Shown in pieces: positions 24,157 to 33,720 of a stretch of DNA of 64,000 nucleotides. The position numbers and the translations under genes are program-made. The notes under the pieces are model-generated. The model ran no database searches. It saw only the letters and a list, made by a program, of their open reading frames with translations, and had not been told where the DNA came from. Source of the stretch: Chitinophagaceae bacterium (GTDB lineage: Bacteria; Bacteroidota; Bacteroidia; Chitinophagales; Chitinophagaceae); contig JADKJC010000002.1 in assembly GCA_016722465.1 (NCBI GenBank), positions 634,501 to 698,500 on the forward strand, in the 5' to 3' direction. How positions within the stretch are numbered: position 1 is the first letter of the stretch; the number at the start of each line of letters is the position of its first letter.

Positions 24157-25479
24157 TTATCTTCTGCCCATGCCCGGCATACGCCCCATGGGCATTTTAT
24201 TCATCATCTTCATCATGCCCTTCATTTGCTCAAATTGTTTTAAAAACTGGTTCAGTTCTGCAATGTCTTTTCCACTGCCTTTTGCAATGCGTTGTTTGCG
24301 TCCGGGGTTAATAATATCAGGATTGCGCCTTTCTTCCAGTGTCATTGAATTGATCATGGCTTCAATCCCTTTAAATGCATCGTCATTAATATCAAGGTCT
24401 TTTACCTGCTTGCCCACGCCGGGTATCATACCCAACAAGTCTTTCAGGTTGCCCATTTTTTTGATCTGCTGCAACTGCGTCTTAAAATCTTCAAAATCAA
24501 ATTGATTTTTGCGTATTTTCTTTTCAAGTTTTTTTGCTTCTGCCTCATCAAACTGTTCCTGTGCCTTTTCCACCAAACTCACTATATCACCCATTCCCAA
24601 AATACGCTGGGCCATCCTTTCAGGATAGAACACATCGAGAGTTTCCATCTTTTCCCCACTGCTGCTGAATTTGATGGGCTTGTTTACCGTATACTTAATG
24701 GAAAGTGCCGCACCACCACGGGTATCGCCATCTAATTTGGTAAGCACTACACCACTAAAGTCCAGGCGTTCATTAAAAGCGGCGGCGGTGTTCACTGCAT
24801 CCTGCCCGGTCATGCTATCTACCACAAACAAAATCTCCTGCGGATTGATGGCGGCCTTGATATCCGCTACCTCCGTCATCATCACTTCATCCACCGCCAA
24901 ACGGCCTGCGGTATCTATGATGATCACATTTTTATTTTTTGACTTTGCTTCCTTTATAGCATTCTGTACAATGGAAACAACATCTTTATTTTCTCTTTCT
25001 GCATACACATCCACACCGATCTGTCCGCCCAATACTTCCAACTGGTCTATCGCTGCAGGCCTGTAAATATCTGCTGCCACCAGTAAAGGAGATTTGCCTT
25101 TTTTTGTTTTAAGATAATTGGCAAGCTTTCCACTGAATGTAGTTTTACCACTACCCTGCAAGCCTGCAATTAATATAATGGCCGGGTTGCCGCTGATATT
25201 AAAATCGCTTTCTGTTCATCCCATTAATTCCGTCAGCTCATCCTGTACAATTTTAATCATTTGCTGACCGGGATTTACCGCCAGCAATACTTTGGAACCG
25301 AGCGCCTTTTCTCTTACCTTATCAGTAAATTCTTTGGCGATCTTATAATTCACATCTGCATCCACCAGGGCCCTGCGGATTTCTTTTACCGTATTGGCAA
25401 TATTGAGTTCGGATATTCTTCCCTCGCCTTTAATATTCTTAAAGGCACTTTCTAACTTTTCACTTAACGAGTTAAACAC
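24157..25479 (-). CDS. ffh: Signal recognition particle GTPase Ffh, with an in-frame stop
   Basis: Residues 1-87 are the N domain (MFNSLSEKLESAFKNIKGEG, IRRALVDADVNYKIAKEFTD). A TGA at 25216-25218 is codon 88. The same frame then continues TESDFNISGNPAIILIAGLQ, GSGKTTFSGKLANYL (P-loop), DTAGRLAVDE, TKLDGDTRGGAALS and the Met-rich M domain ending MGRMPGMGRR. With the stop read as one residue the protein has 440 residues, the normal length. Ffh with 4.5S RNA targets membrane proteins and is essential in bacteria studied. TGA is an ordinary stop elsewhere in this window (for example trmD), so a base error or a very recent mutation is likely. Confidence 0.93.
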
Positions 25480-25500
25480 TTTATTTTCTTTTTAAGCTGC

Positions 25501-25537
25501 TAAAAAAACAATAGTGAACATTTATGATGTTCACTAT
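25501..25537 (-). terminator. Terminator after rpoD
   Basis: On the minus strand ATAGTGAACAT, a five-base loop and ATGTTCACTAT form a perfect 11-pair stem followed by TGTTTTTTTA. It lies between rpoD and ffh. Confidence 0.88.
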
Positions 25538-25550
25538 CAAAATTGACCGC

Positions 25551-25558
25551 AAATGTAT
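25551..25558 (-). promoter_or_regulatory. Possible -7 box before ffh
   Basis: TACATTTG on the minus strand fits the Bacteroidota -7 consensus TAnnTTTG. It is 72 bases before the ffh start, and the rpoD terminator hairpin would lie in the ffh leader. No clear -33 TTTG is visible. Confidence 0.3.
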
Positions 25559-25566
25559 GGAATTTT

Positions 25567-26436
25567 TCAGGCACCTAAATATGGCCTCAACAACTTACAA
25601 CGTGATACTGCCCTCAACTTGGTTATCGCTTTGTCTTTTATCTGCCGCACTCTTTCCCTGGTAAGGTTGTAGCGTTCGCCAATATCCTCCAGGCTTAACG
25701 CATGATCTACCCCGATTCCAAAAAAATACCGGATCACTTCTTTTTGCCTTTCGGTAAGCGTACTGAGAGAGCGGTTGATCTCTTCTGTTAAAGAAGCATG
25801 AAATACCAGGTGCATATCAGTGCTTTCTGAATTGGGATTTTCAAGCACATCTATCAATGATCCTTCTTCCCCTTCTGAAAATGGCTGATCCATACTGATG
25901 TGCCTGGCAGATGCACCCAGTGTAGCAGACACTTCTTCCGTCTCCACATCGAGTAATACGGCTATCTCTTCGGCGGTGGGCTCCCTTTCATACTCCTGTT
26001 CTAATTGTGAAAACGCTTTGCTGATGCGGTTGGTAAGCCCAACTTTATTCAACGGAAGCCTTACTATTCTTGATTGTTCGGCCAATGCCTGTAATATACT
26101 CTGCCTGATCCACCATACGGCATAAGAAATAAATTTAAACCCCCGGGTTTCATCAAAACGGCGGGCAGCTTTTATCAACCCCACGTTTCCTTCATTGATC
26201 AGGTCAGCCAAGGTAAGGCCCTGGTTCTGGTATTGTTTAGCTACCGATACTACAAACCGGAGATTAGCTTTGGTTAACCGTTCCAATGCAGATTCATCGC
26301 CTTGTTTTATTTTCTCCGCTAAATTCACTTCCTCTTCAGGACTGATAAGATCGACCTTACCGATTTCCTGCAGGTATTTTTCTAAACTCTGGCTTTCACG
26401 ATTGGTAATGGACTTCGTGATTTTCAACTGTCGCAT
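25567..26436 (-). CDS. rpoD: Primary RNA polymerase sigma factor
   Basis: The 289-residue protein begins [20 protein letters not shown] and carries region 1.2 ([20 protein letters not shown]), region 2 ([40 protein letters not shown]), region 3 and region 4 ([20 protein letters not shown]). It is the short sigma-70 of Bacteroidota that lacks the long region 1.1 and recognises TTTG/TAnnTTTG promoters. The start two codons downstream of another ATG (26442) fits the family better. Confidence 0.95.
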   Translation of the reverse strand: MRQLKITKSITNRESQSLEKYLQEIGKVDLISPEEEVNLAEKIKQGDESALERLTKANLRFVVSVAKQYQNQGLTLADLINEGNVGLIKAARRFDETRGFKFISYAVWWIRQSILQALAEQSRIVRLPLNKVGLTNRISKAFSQLEQEYEREPTAEEIAVLLDVETEEVSATLGASARHISMDQPFSEGEEGSLIDVLENPNSESTDMHLVFHASLTEEINRSLSTLTERQKEVIRYFFGIGVDHALSLEDIGERYNLTRERVRQIKDKAITKLRAVSRCKLLRPYLGA

Positions 26437-26706
26437 ACTCATAAGCCGTTTTGTTTAAAGGCGTTAACATAATAATGGCAGAAATTCACAGGCATGGATT
26501 TAAAGAGCAGATTTGAGTAGTCTAATTTATAATTTTTCCTAACGTGAAAAAAATTTATTTAACCCAGCCATTAAACAGAAAGAAGCAATCCCGATTTGTT
26601 TAGTCATTTTTAATGAAATGAACTCAAAATAGTTGAGAAAATATTTTGTTGCCGCATATTATTTGTTATTATTGCACTATTGATGAATGATTTTTAATTT
26701 TCGTGG

Positions 26707-27087
26707 ATGAGTAAGAAAGTTTTATATACGCTGGAATATCCAGTAAGATGTTCGCCCAGAATTTTGTACGAATTTTTAAGTACCCCCGCAGGATTGCAGG
26801 AATGGTTTGCCGACAAAGTTGACGAAAGGGACGGAGTATTCAGTTTTTCCTGGAACGGAAATGCAGATAAAGCTCAATTACTGGAAAGTGAGGAAGATAA
26901 ATTTATCCGCTTTCACTGGCTGCATGCACACAAGGATGAATATTTTGAATTCAGCATCGACCGGTCGGAAGTTACCAACCAAACCATACTGATAATAAAA
27001 GATTTTGCAGATAAGAAAGAGATAAAAGACCAAAGCCAGTTATGGGAATATCAGGTAAAGGACCTCTTCCACCGCCTGGGTGCTTAA
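26707..27087 (+). CDS. START-like (AHSA1-type) domain protein
   Basis: The 126-residue protein reads YTLEYPVRCSPRILYEFLST, PAGLQEWFADKVDERDGVFS and ends LWEYQVKDLFHRLGA. This is the small START-like domain widespread in Bacteroidota, a helix-grip fold with a ligand pocket. No catalytic residues are known for this subgroup. It faces and overlaps the next gene by four bases, tail to tail. Confidence 0.75.
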   Translation: MSKKVLYTLEYPVRCSPRILYEFLSTPAGLQEWFADKVDERDGVFSFSWNGNADKAQLLESEEDKFIRFHWLHAHKDEYFEFSIDRSEVTNQTILIIKDFADKKEIKDQSQLWEYQVKDLFHRLGA

Positions 27088-27707
27088 TTAAATTTCAGCA
27101 ATTCATTTAACTCCTCAAATGTTTCTACAATAAACAACGGTATTTCATTCCACTGCTGCAGTGGAATTTTTTTTGCCATTTTAAAAAAAGGCTTACGCAC
27201 AAGTTCGGCGCTGAATTCCTGTTTGGTGATTGATTGCAGCGCTTTAAAATTACCGTCATTAAAATGATGCTCCCACGGCCCATCATTAACGCATAACCAA
27301 AATCCCTTTTGCTGCAGTAACTCAAAGCGTTGTTCTACCAGGTGAATCGACTGCTCTTTAAAACACCCGGACAATTGCAGGCTGACACTGAAAAAATTCC
27401 CCCACCAGAAAAAGGTACGGATCGCAATACTGTCCTCTTTGCCAAAATATCTTGGATAATCAAGCACTACATAGGGAAGCTGTTGATAATTTTCGCCCCG
27501 GGCTATCTTAGCAGTATTCATAAATACTTCAGCAGGCAACAGCGCCTTATTTAACAGCAGCTTACTTTCCAGTTCCGGCAGTGCATCACCCAACAGCTGA
27601 TATACTTTTTGAATGATGCTATGTTTCGTTAAAATCCAATCGGTATTACAAACCAGTTCAAGTTCCTTGTTAGAAAGGGTTATTTTTGCGCCTGTCGTCA
27701 TTTCCAT
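27084..27707 (-). CDS. Conserved hypothetical protein, 207 aa
   Basis: A soluble protein without signal peptide or membrane segments. Distinct stretches are TDWILTKHSIIQKVYQLLGD, YQQLPYVVLDYPRYFGKEDS, IRTFFWWGNFFSVSLQLSG and FEELNELLK at the end. I do not recognise a named domain. The aromatic centre and the unbroken length suggest a real, conserved gene. Its stop overlaps that of the START-like gene, and it is divergent from the LptF/G-type gene (40 bases apart). Confidence 0.6.
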   Translation of the reverse strand: MEMTTGAKITLSNKELELVCNTDWILTKHSIIQKVYQLLGDALPELESKLLLNKALLPAEVFMNTAKIARGENYQQLPYVVLDYPRYFGKEDSIAIRTFFWWGNFFSVSLQLSGCFKEQSIHLVEQRFELLQQKGFWLCVNDGPWEHHFNDGNFKALQSITKQEFSAELVRKPFFKMAKKIPLQQWNEIPLFIVETFEELNELLKFN

Positions 27708-27747
27708 TACAATATATAACTTTTAAATAACTGCCTTTGCCGGCTGT

Positions 27748-29189
27748 ATGATAAAAAAATTAGACAAACTTATTTTAAGGTCTTTTATCGGCCCTTTCAT
27801 CGTCACCTTTTTTATTGCGCTGTTTGTGCTGATGATGCAAAGCCTTTGGAAGTATATTGATGACCTGGTGGGAAAAGACCTTGATTTTTTTACCATCTGT
27901 ACCTTCTTGTGGTATGCCAGTGCCTCCCTGCTGATATTGGCCATTCCCATTGCCATCCTCATTTCTTCCATCATGACATTTGGTAACCTGGGAGAAAGCT
28001 TTGAACTGGTCGCCATCAAATCATCCGGCATTTCTTTGATCCGCTTTATGCGGCCACTCACCATTTTTACCATATTCCTTTGCCTCGTGAGTTTCTTTTT
28101 TGCCAACAATGTGATCCCTGTTGCAAATCTTAAATTTAAAACACTGTATTACGATATCTTTTACAAAAAGCCGGCGCTGGACCTGAAAGAAGGCAGATTC
28201 TATTCACAAATACCCGGGTATGCCATTAAAGTGGGCAAAAAAGACAAAGACCAGAAAACCATACACAATGTGATCATTTATGAACAGCAAGGCCAGTTGC
28301 AGGATAACTGTATTGTGGCTGAAGGCGGCACCATGGGAATTTCTGACGATAAAAAATTCCTGGAATTCACGTTGCAAAACGGTTACCGCTACCAGGAACG
28401 TGGCAATATGAGTGATACCAATACAGAGTTCATCAAATTAGGTTTTAAAGAATACAAAAAATTATTTGATGTATCCTCCCTTCAAATGAGGAAAACATCG
28501 GACACCGTTTTTCAAAATGATTCCAAAATGCTGAGCTTGCGGCAACTGAACAAAAACATAGACTCACTGAAAAAAGTAGAAGACAGTTTTACCAGCAGAA
28601 TGAGGAAAGAGATAAAACTTAATTTTCATTATGGCAATTTACCCGACAGCAGCTGGGGAAAAGCAACCCCAAACAAAAGGCCGGTAAAAAAATTCATGGA
28701 CATGATCCCTGATTCGGCAAAACTTTTTGTGTTTAACCAGGCTATCGGTATGGCCAGTTCATTAAAAAATACGTTTCAGTTTACTGGTGCAGAATGGGAA
28801 AACAAGAAACAGGATACCCGGTTCAGCAAGATAGAATGGCACCGGAAATTTTCGTTTTCACTCGCCTGCCTGGTGTTGTTTTTCATTGGGGCACCCCTTG
28901 GTTCCATCATCCGAAAAGGCGGACTTGGCATGCCACTGGTAGTAGCCATCATTTTCTTTATCTTTTTTCACCTGCTGAACATTTTTGGAGAAAAGTTTGC
29001 CAAAGAAGGTATCACTTCCGCATTCTTTGGCTGTGGCTGGCCGTGATTGTACTCATAACGGGTGGTGCATTCTTCACTTACAAAGCCATGCATGACTCTC
29101 AGCTACTCAATAAAGAATTTTATTACCGCTTTTTTAAACAGGGAAGAAAACTTTTTCAACCATTTGTTAATAAGCTAAGGCGGAGCTGA
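27748..29189 (+). CDS. LptF/LptG-family lipopolysaccharide export permease (frameshifted)
   Basis: The protein opens MIKKLDKLILRSFIGPFIVT, has three N-terminal membrane helices, a periplasmic beta-jellyroll part (DLKEGRFYSQIPGYAIKVGK, NVIIYEQQG) with a Lys-rich linker, and C-terminal helices (LVLFFIGAPLGSIIRKGGLG). After SAFFG at ~29030 one base is missing. The other frame continues LWLAVIVLITGGAFFTYKAM and ends VNKLRRS, giving 480 residues. It belongs to the inner-membrane pair that pulls lipopolysaccharide out with LptB. Whether it is LptF or LptG cannot be told from sequence alone, and no partner gene is adjacent. Confidence 0.85.
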
Positions 29190-29227
29190 TAGTTTGAGTA
29201 CTTTTAGGAAAATATAAATCATTTGTT

Positions 29228-29950
29228 ATGAAAAAGACATCCAGGAGAAAATTCATCATATCATCTGCAACTGTTGGCATTGGATCAATGCTTGCAGCCC
29301 CTTCCTTGAATCAACTATTTGCAACAGACCGGCATGTTAACCATTTCGGCTTTGACCAGCAACCGCTTGCCTACCCATACAATGCTTTAGAGCCGTCTAT
29401 CGATGCACTTACAATGGAGATTCATTACACCAAACATGCAGCCGCCTACAGTAAAAATGTAAAAGAAGCGGCTACTGCAGAAGGCGTGAATATGAAGCAG
29501 CCAATAGAAGACCTGCTGAAAACAATTTCAAAATATTCTGCTAAAATGCGGAACAATGCAGGTGGTCATTACAACCATGAATTATTCTGGAAAACCCTTT
29601 CGCCAAAAGCAACAGCGCCCTCCGGCAAGTTGGCTGATGCTATCACTAAAAGCTTTGGTTCCCCGGATGAATTTAAAAAACAATTCAACGAAGCAGCCAA
29701 ATCAAGGTTTGGAAGCGGCTGGGCATGGCTGGTATTGAACAGCGATAAAAAATTAGTAATCAGCTCCACGCCTAACCAGGACAATCCATTAATGGATATT
29801 GCAGAAGTTAAAGGCTTCCCTGTATTTGGCCTTGATGTATGGGAACATGCCTATTACCTGAAATATCAAAACCGCAGAGCAGATTATATCGATGGTTTCT
29901 GGAAAGTGATCAACTGGGAGTTTGTTTCAGAAAGATACAATTCACTTTGA
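29228..29950 (+). CDS. Exported Fe/Mn superoxide dismutase
   Basis: Residues 1-~30 form a twin-arginine signal (KKTSRRKFIISSATVGIGSM), so the folded enzyme is exported by Tat, unusual for a family that is mostly cytoplasmic. The enzyme core has the four metal ligands: His in MEIHYTKHA, His in NNAGGHYNHELFW, and Asp and His in FGLDVWEHAYYLKYQN. It turns superoxide into oxygen and hydrogen peroxide, here probably in the periplasm. The metal cannot be settled by eye. The next gene follows after 15 bases. Confidence 0.9.
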   Translation: MKKTSRRKFIISSATVGIGSMLAAPSLNQLFATDRHVNHFGFDQQPLAYPYNALEPSIDALTMEIHYTKHAAAYSKNVKEAATAEGVNMKQPIEDLLKTISKYSAKMRNNAGGHYNHELFWKTLSPKATAPSGKLADAITKSFGSPDEFKKQFNEAAKSRFGSGWAWLVLNSDKKLVISSTPNQDNPLMDIAEVKGFPVFGLDVWEHAYYLKYQNRRADYIDGFWKVINWEFVSERYNSL

Positions 29951-29965
29951 TCAGATTAAGTAGTT

Positions 29966-30478
29966 ATGCCCAGGTACTTTTTTCTTTTTATCGCAGCCGG
30001 CACATTACTTATGATAGTAGTGATGAACAAAACCGGGGCTCCACTTAAAACGGATGCTACCCCGATGGGCATCCTTAACCTCGAGTTTGCCTATAATAGC
30101 GAAAAAGCAACCATTGTAGTAAAAGCATGGCAACCCGATAATAATATAGACACGGCCAAAATAAACACCCAATACGATTTTATCTTCCTGCTGTTTTACG
30201 CTGCGTTTTTATACCTGGGTTGCAAAATGGTGGCGCTTAGCTATACTGGCCGTATACGCAGCATTGGTTCAGCACTTGCAGCCTGCGCTATTGCCGCAGG
30301 AGTACTGGATGTGCTGGAAAACCTTGGCATGCTGGCAACGCTCAATGGCCACATTAATGATACCATCACTTTACTGACCGTAATTTTCTCCATCATCAAA
30401 TGGATACTTGCACTTTTTGCCCTGTTGTACTTTATAATTTTTGGAGTACTTTCTTTATTGAAGAGAATAAAAGACTGA
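29966..30478 (+). CDS. Small membrane protein of unknown function
   Basis: The 170-residue protein has an N-terminal membrane helix (YFFLFIAAGTLLMIVVM), a ~50-residue exposed loop (MGILNLEFAYNSEKATIVVK), and three further helices (FIFLLFYAAFLYLGCKMVAL, ALAACAIAAGVLDVLENLGM, IIKWILALFALLYFIIFGVL). No named family is recognised. The spacing of 15 bases suggests co-transcription with the superoxide dismutase. Confidence 0.6.
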   Translation: MPRYFFLFIAAGTLLMIVVMNKTGAPLKTDATPMGILNLEFAYNSEKATIVVKAWQPDNNIDTAKINTQYDFIFLLFYAAFLYLGCKMVALSYTGRIRSIGSALAACAIAAGVLDVLENLGMLATLNGHINDTITLLTVIFSIIKWILALFALLYFIIFGVLSLLKRIKD

Positions 30479-30501
30479 TGGTATACCTGTATAAATAGAC
30501 T

Positions 30502-30550
30502 CAGCCTTTGCTATAGAAGTAAGTAATTCTTACAACTAAAACAAAGGCTG
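30502..30550. other. Nested inverted repeat in a 237-base gap
   Basis: CAGCCTTTG (30502-30510) pairs with CAAAGGCTG (30542-30550), and GTAAG/CTTAC pair inside. There is no T run on either side, so it is not a plain terminator. It follows the small membrane protein gene by 23 bases. Confidence 0.5.
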
Positions 30551-30715
30551 ATAAATTGGCAATCAATCTGGCGCAAATATAATAGGATGCTTTTCAATAC
30601 ACCAAAAAAATTATCCCCTTTTGGCAAAACTTTTTCTTTTGCTGAAAGAATATCTTCCTTTACAAAATCGCTTACTTTTACCAGCCAATAAATCACCACT
30701 CAAAAAAACATTTTT

Positions 30716-32082
30716 ATGCAAGTTTGGAAAGATTACCAGGAAAAGAATAAAGAACGTTTTTTAAATGAATTGCTTGAATTACTGAGGATACCAAGTATCA
30801 GTGCTAAGAGTGAAAACAAGGCAGACATGTTAAAGTGTGCGGAAGCAGTAAAGCAACGTTTGATAGAAGCTGGTGTTGATAAAGCAGAGATCTATCCTAC
30901 AGAAGGGCACCCGGTGGTCTTCGCAGAAAAAATAATCGACCCCTCAAAACCCACCGTATTGGTTTATGGCCACTATGATGTGCAACCTGCAGAACCGCTG
31001 GAACTTTGGAAAAGCGGTCCATTTGACCCCGTGATCATTGATGGTAAAATTTTTGCCCGTGGCAGTTGCGATGATAAAGGCCAGGTGTACATGCATGTAA
31101 AAGCACTGGAAACCCTGATTCAAACAAACACCCTTCAAAACAATATCAAATTTTGTATTGAAGGCGAAGAAGAAGTAGGTTCACCCAATTTGGGGAAATT
31201 TGTTGCTTCACACAAAGAGTTGCTGAAAGCAGATTGCATTCTCATTAGCGACAGCGCCATGATAAGTTTAGATACGCCAAGTATTGATATTGGCGTACGT
31301 GGCCTTAGCTACATTGAAGTAGAAGTTACCGGCCCTAACCGTGACCTGCACAGTGGTGTGTATGGCGGTGCAGTGGCAAACCCTATTACCATCTTATCAA
31401 AAATGATCGCCAGTTGTCATGATGAGAACAATCACATTACCATTCCCGGTTTTTATGATGATGTGGTGCTGGCAACTGCAGAAGAAAGAAAACTGATGGC
31501 CGAAGCGCCGTTTGATGAAAAAGAATACAGTGATGATCTGGGTGTAAAAGAATTGTGGGGAGAAAAAGGATACAGCACCAATGAAAGAACTGGCATCAGG
31601 CCAACCATTGAATTAAATGGTATCTGGGGTGGCTACCAGGGCGAAGGTGCTAAAACAGTATTGCCATCAAAGCAACGGCAAAAATTTCTGCCAGGTTGGT
31701 TCCCAATCAATCATCAGAAAAAATCACCGCCATGCTGCTGGAGTATTTTAAAAAGATTGCACCGCCGAATGTAACAGTATCGGCATTTGAACATCATGGC
31801 GGCGAACCTTATATGACACCGATTGACAGTAAAGCTTACAAGGCAGCGGCCAAAGCAATGGAAACAACTTTTGGCAAAAAACCAATCCCGGTACGTGGTG
31901 GTGGCAGCATTCCTATCTGTGCTTTGTTTGAAAAAGAACTCGGTATTAAGATCGTGTTCATGGGCTTTGGACTGGACAGCGACAACCTGCACAGCCCAAA
32001 TGAAAAATTCAATTTGGAGAACTTTTATAAAGGCATTGAAACGATACCTTATTTCCACAAGTATTTTACTGAAATGAGTTAA
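30716..32082 (+). CDS. M20-family metallo-dipeptidase (frameshifted)
   Basis: The protein carries the M20 metal ligands and catalytic acids: His in VYGHYDVQPAEP, Asp in RGSCDDKGQ, Glu-Glu in IEGEEEVGS, Asp in LISDSAM and a late His in SDNLHSPNE. The lid domain begins near DIGVRGLSYIEVEVTGPNRD. At 31669-31671 an A run is one base short: KTVLPSK should continue ATAKISARLVPNQSSEKITA. Corrected, it has 455 residues, normal for CNDP-type cytosolic dipeptidases that cleave dipeptides with two zinc or manganese ions. No signal peptide is present. Confidence 0.9.
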
Positions 32083-32091
32083 TGTCGAAAG

Positions 32092-32215
32092 CTGAATGGT
32101 TGAAAATTGCTGAATGTTGAATGGTTAAATTGTTGTGGCTTCTGAAATTTACGGGCGCTAATCAACAATTCAACCCTTTAACAATATAACAGTTTAACAA
32201 TGCAACAATTGAAAT
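32092..32215. repeat. AT-rich intergenic repeat, copy 1
   Basis: The stretch repeats AATGGTTGAA/AATGGTTAAA and AACAATxxAACA units. TTTAACAATGCAACAAT near 32192-32210 has an exact reverse complement at 38709-38727, also just downstream of a gene. Confidence 0.5.
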
Positions 32216-32224
32216 ACTTTTGAA

Positions 32225-32256
32225 AAACAGGTAACAAACAATTACCTGTTTTTTAT
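32225..32256 (+). terminator. Rho-independent terminator upstream of hslR
   Basis: ACAGGTAA, loop CAAACAA, TTACCTGT, then TTTTTT. It is ~145 bases after the dipeptidase stop and ten bases before the hslR start codon. Confidence 0.75.
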
Positions 32257-32265
32257 TTTTACTGT

Positions 32266-32652
32266 ATGGAAAAGGAAAAACTGAGGCTGGATAAATACCT
32301 GTGGGCTATCAGGCTTTTTAAAACAAGAAGCCAGGCGGGAGATGCCTGTGATAAAGGAAAAGTAAAACTGAATGCTGATAATGTAAAAGCAGCCAGGCCT
32401 GTAAACGTTGGCGATGAATACGAGGTGAAGACAGAAGCCAAGCGCTGGCGGGTGAAAGTAACAGCATTACTCGATCACAGGGTTCAGTATGCAGAGGCAA
32501 TAAAACACTACGAAGATATTACACCGCCTGAAGAACTGGACCGGATAAAATTCCAGGCAGCCGTTTTTAATACCGGTAAAAGATTGAGCAAACAGGGCAG
32601 GCCCACGAAAAGAGATAAAAGAGATTTGGATGGTTTTATGGATAGCCCTTAA
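32266..32652 (+). CDS. hslR: S4-domain RNA-binding protein, Hsp15 type
   Basis: The 128-residue protein begins with an S4 domain (LRLDKYLWAIRLFKTRSQAG, DACDKGKVKLNADNVKAARP) and ends with a basic tail (GKRLSKQGRPTKRDKRD), the layout of Hsp15. In Escherichia coli Hsp15 binds stalled 50S subunits that carry nascent chain and helps to recycle them. The start is the ATG directly before EKEKLRLDKYL. Confidence 0.85.
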   Translation: MEKEKLRLDKYLWAIRLFKTRSQAGDACDKGKVKLNADNVKAARPVNVGDEYEVKTEAKRWRVKVTALLDHRVQYAEAIKHYEDITPPEELDRIKFQAAVFNTGKRLSKQGRPTKRDKRDLDGFMDSP

Positions 32653-32767
32653 ACACACAAAAGGAAATGAGCATGATGACTGAATAAAAGAACCTCACAG
32701 ATGAATAAAAGCATTTCAAATTATTTTACACTAAAAGCTCCGCTGGTTAGCGGAGATGGGGCTATTT

Positions 32768-33451
32768 ATGAAAATTGATATCATATCGGTTGTTCCAGAC
32801 CTGCTGCAAAGCCCCTTTGCCCATTCCATTATGAAAAGGGCAAAGGACAAGGGTTTGCTCGAAGTTAATATTTACAACCTGAGAGATTATACCACTTATG
32901 CACGTGCGCAGGTGGATGATTACCAGTTTGGCGGTGGCGCCGGCATGGTAATGATGATTGAACCATTGGTAAATGCCATTGAAAGCCTGCAGCAAAACAC
33001 TACTTATGATGATGTGATTTTTTTAACGCCGGATGGCAACACTTTTGATCAGCCAATGGCTAACCAGCTCTCACTAAAAAATAATTTACTGCTCATTTGC
33101 GGACATTACAAAGGCATCGACCAGCGGGTGAGGGATCACTTTATTACCAAAGAAATTTCCATTGGTGATTATGTATTGAGCGGAGGCGAATTGGCAGCAG
33201 CTGTGATGGTGGATGCAATAGGCAGGCTGATACCAGGCGTACTCAACAATGAAACATCGGCGTTAACAGATTCTTTCCAGGATAATTTATTATCCCCACC
33301 AGTTTATACCCGGCCCGAGGAACTTCGTGGATGGAAAGTGCCTGATATATTATTAAGTGGCAATCATGCCAAAATTGAGGCCTGGCGGGAGGAACAAAGC
33401 CTGCAAAGAACCAAAGAAAGAAGGCCGGACCTGCTCGATGATAAGCACTGA
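32768..33451 (+). CDS. trmD: tRNA (guanine-N1)-methyltransferase TrmD
   Basis: The 227-residue protein reads [52 protein letters not shown] and [15 protein letters not shown], which is the trefoil-knot SAM-binding region of TrmD. It ends with the [20 protein letters not shown] segment. It methylates G37 of tRNAs and prevents frameshifting. The ATG at 32768 is preferred to the one four codons upstream, which adds MGLF. It stands apart from rpsP-rimM. Confidence 0.95.
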   Translation: MKIDIISVVPDLLQSPFAHSIMKRAKDKGLLEVNIYNLRDYTTYARAQVDDYQFGGGAGMVMMIEPLVNAIESLQQNTTYDDVIFLTPDGNTFDQPMANQLSLKNNLLLICGHYKGIDQRVRDHFITKEISIGDYVLSGGELAAAVMVDAIGRLIPGVLNNETSALTDSFQDNLLSPPVYTRPEELRGWKVPDILLSGNHAKIEAWREEQSLQRTKERRPDLLDDKH

Positions 33452-33494
33452 GACCAGGCAGGCAATAAAATAATACCGTCATTTTTTTAAAAAA

Positions 33495-33526
33495 TTTGGC
33501 TGCAAAACTCCCGAACATTATCTTTG
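33495..33526 (+). promoter_or_regulatory. Promoter of tRNA-Glu
   Basis: TTTG at 33495-33498 and TATCTTTG at 33519-33526 are separated by 20 bases, an exact match to the Bacteroidota primary-sigma consensus. The tRNA starts 19 bases after the -7 box. Confidence 0.85.
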
Positions 33527-33544
33527 CCGTCCTTTAACGGAAAC

Positions 33545-33616
33545 GCCGCGTTGGTCAAGGGGTTAAGACGCCTCCCTTTCACGGAGGAATCACGGGTTCG
33601 AATCCCGTACGTGGTA
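33545..33616 (+). tRNA. tRNA-Glu (anticodon TTC)
   Basis: A full cloverleaf can be drawn: acceptor GCCGCGT/ACGTGGT with G-T pairs, D-stem GTC/GAC, anticodon stem CCTCC/GGAGG with loop CTTTCAC (anticodon TTC), T-stem ACGGG/CCCGT with loop TTCGAAT, and discriminator A. CCA is not encoded. It reads GAA/GAG. Confidence 0.95.
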
Positions 33617-33620
33617 CTAA

Positions 33621-33649
33621 AAGCCTTTCTTTTCAGAAAGGCTTTTTTA
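33621..33649 (+). terminator. Terminator of tRNA-Glu
   Basis: AAGCCTTTCT, loop TTTC, AGAAAGGCTT, then TTTTT. It starts four bases after the tRNA. Confidence 0.93.
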
Positions 33650-33720
33650 TTGGTATCATATTAAAGCAATGAAATTTAAAAATAGATAGCCCTGTTGATC
33701 AAGATGTCATAATGGAATGA

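Noticed and set aside
25216..25218. TGA recoded as an amino acid in this organism
   Set aside because: TGA ends several normal genes here, for example trmD and the superoxide dismutase, so a code change is excluded.
30511..30699. Possible 62-residue minus-strand gene in the gap before the dipeptidase
   Set aside because: No domain, signal or promoter is seen, and its end runs into the nested hairpin.
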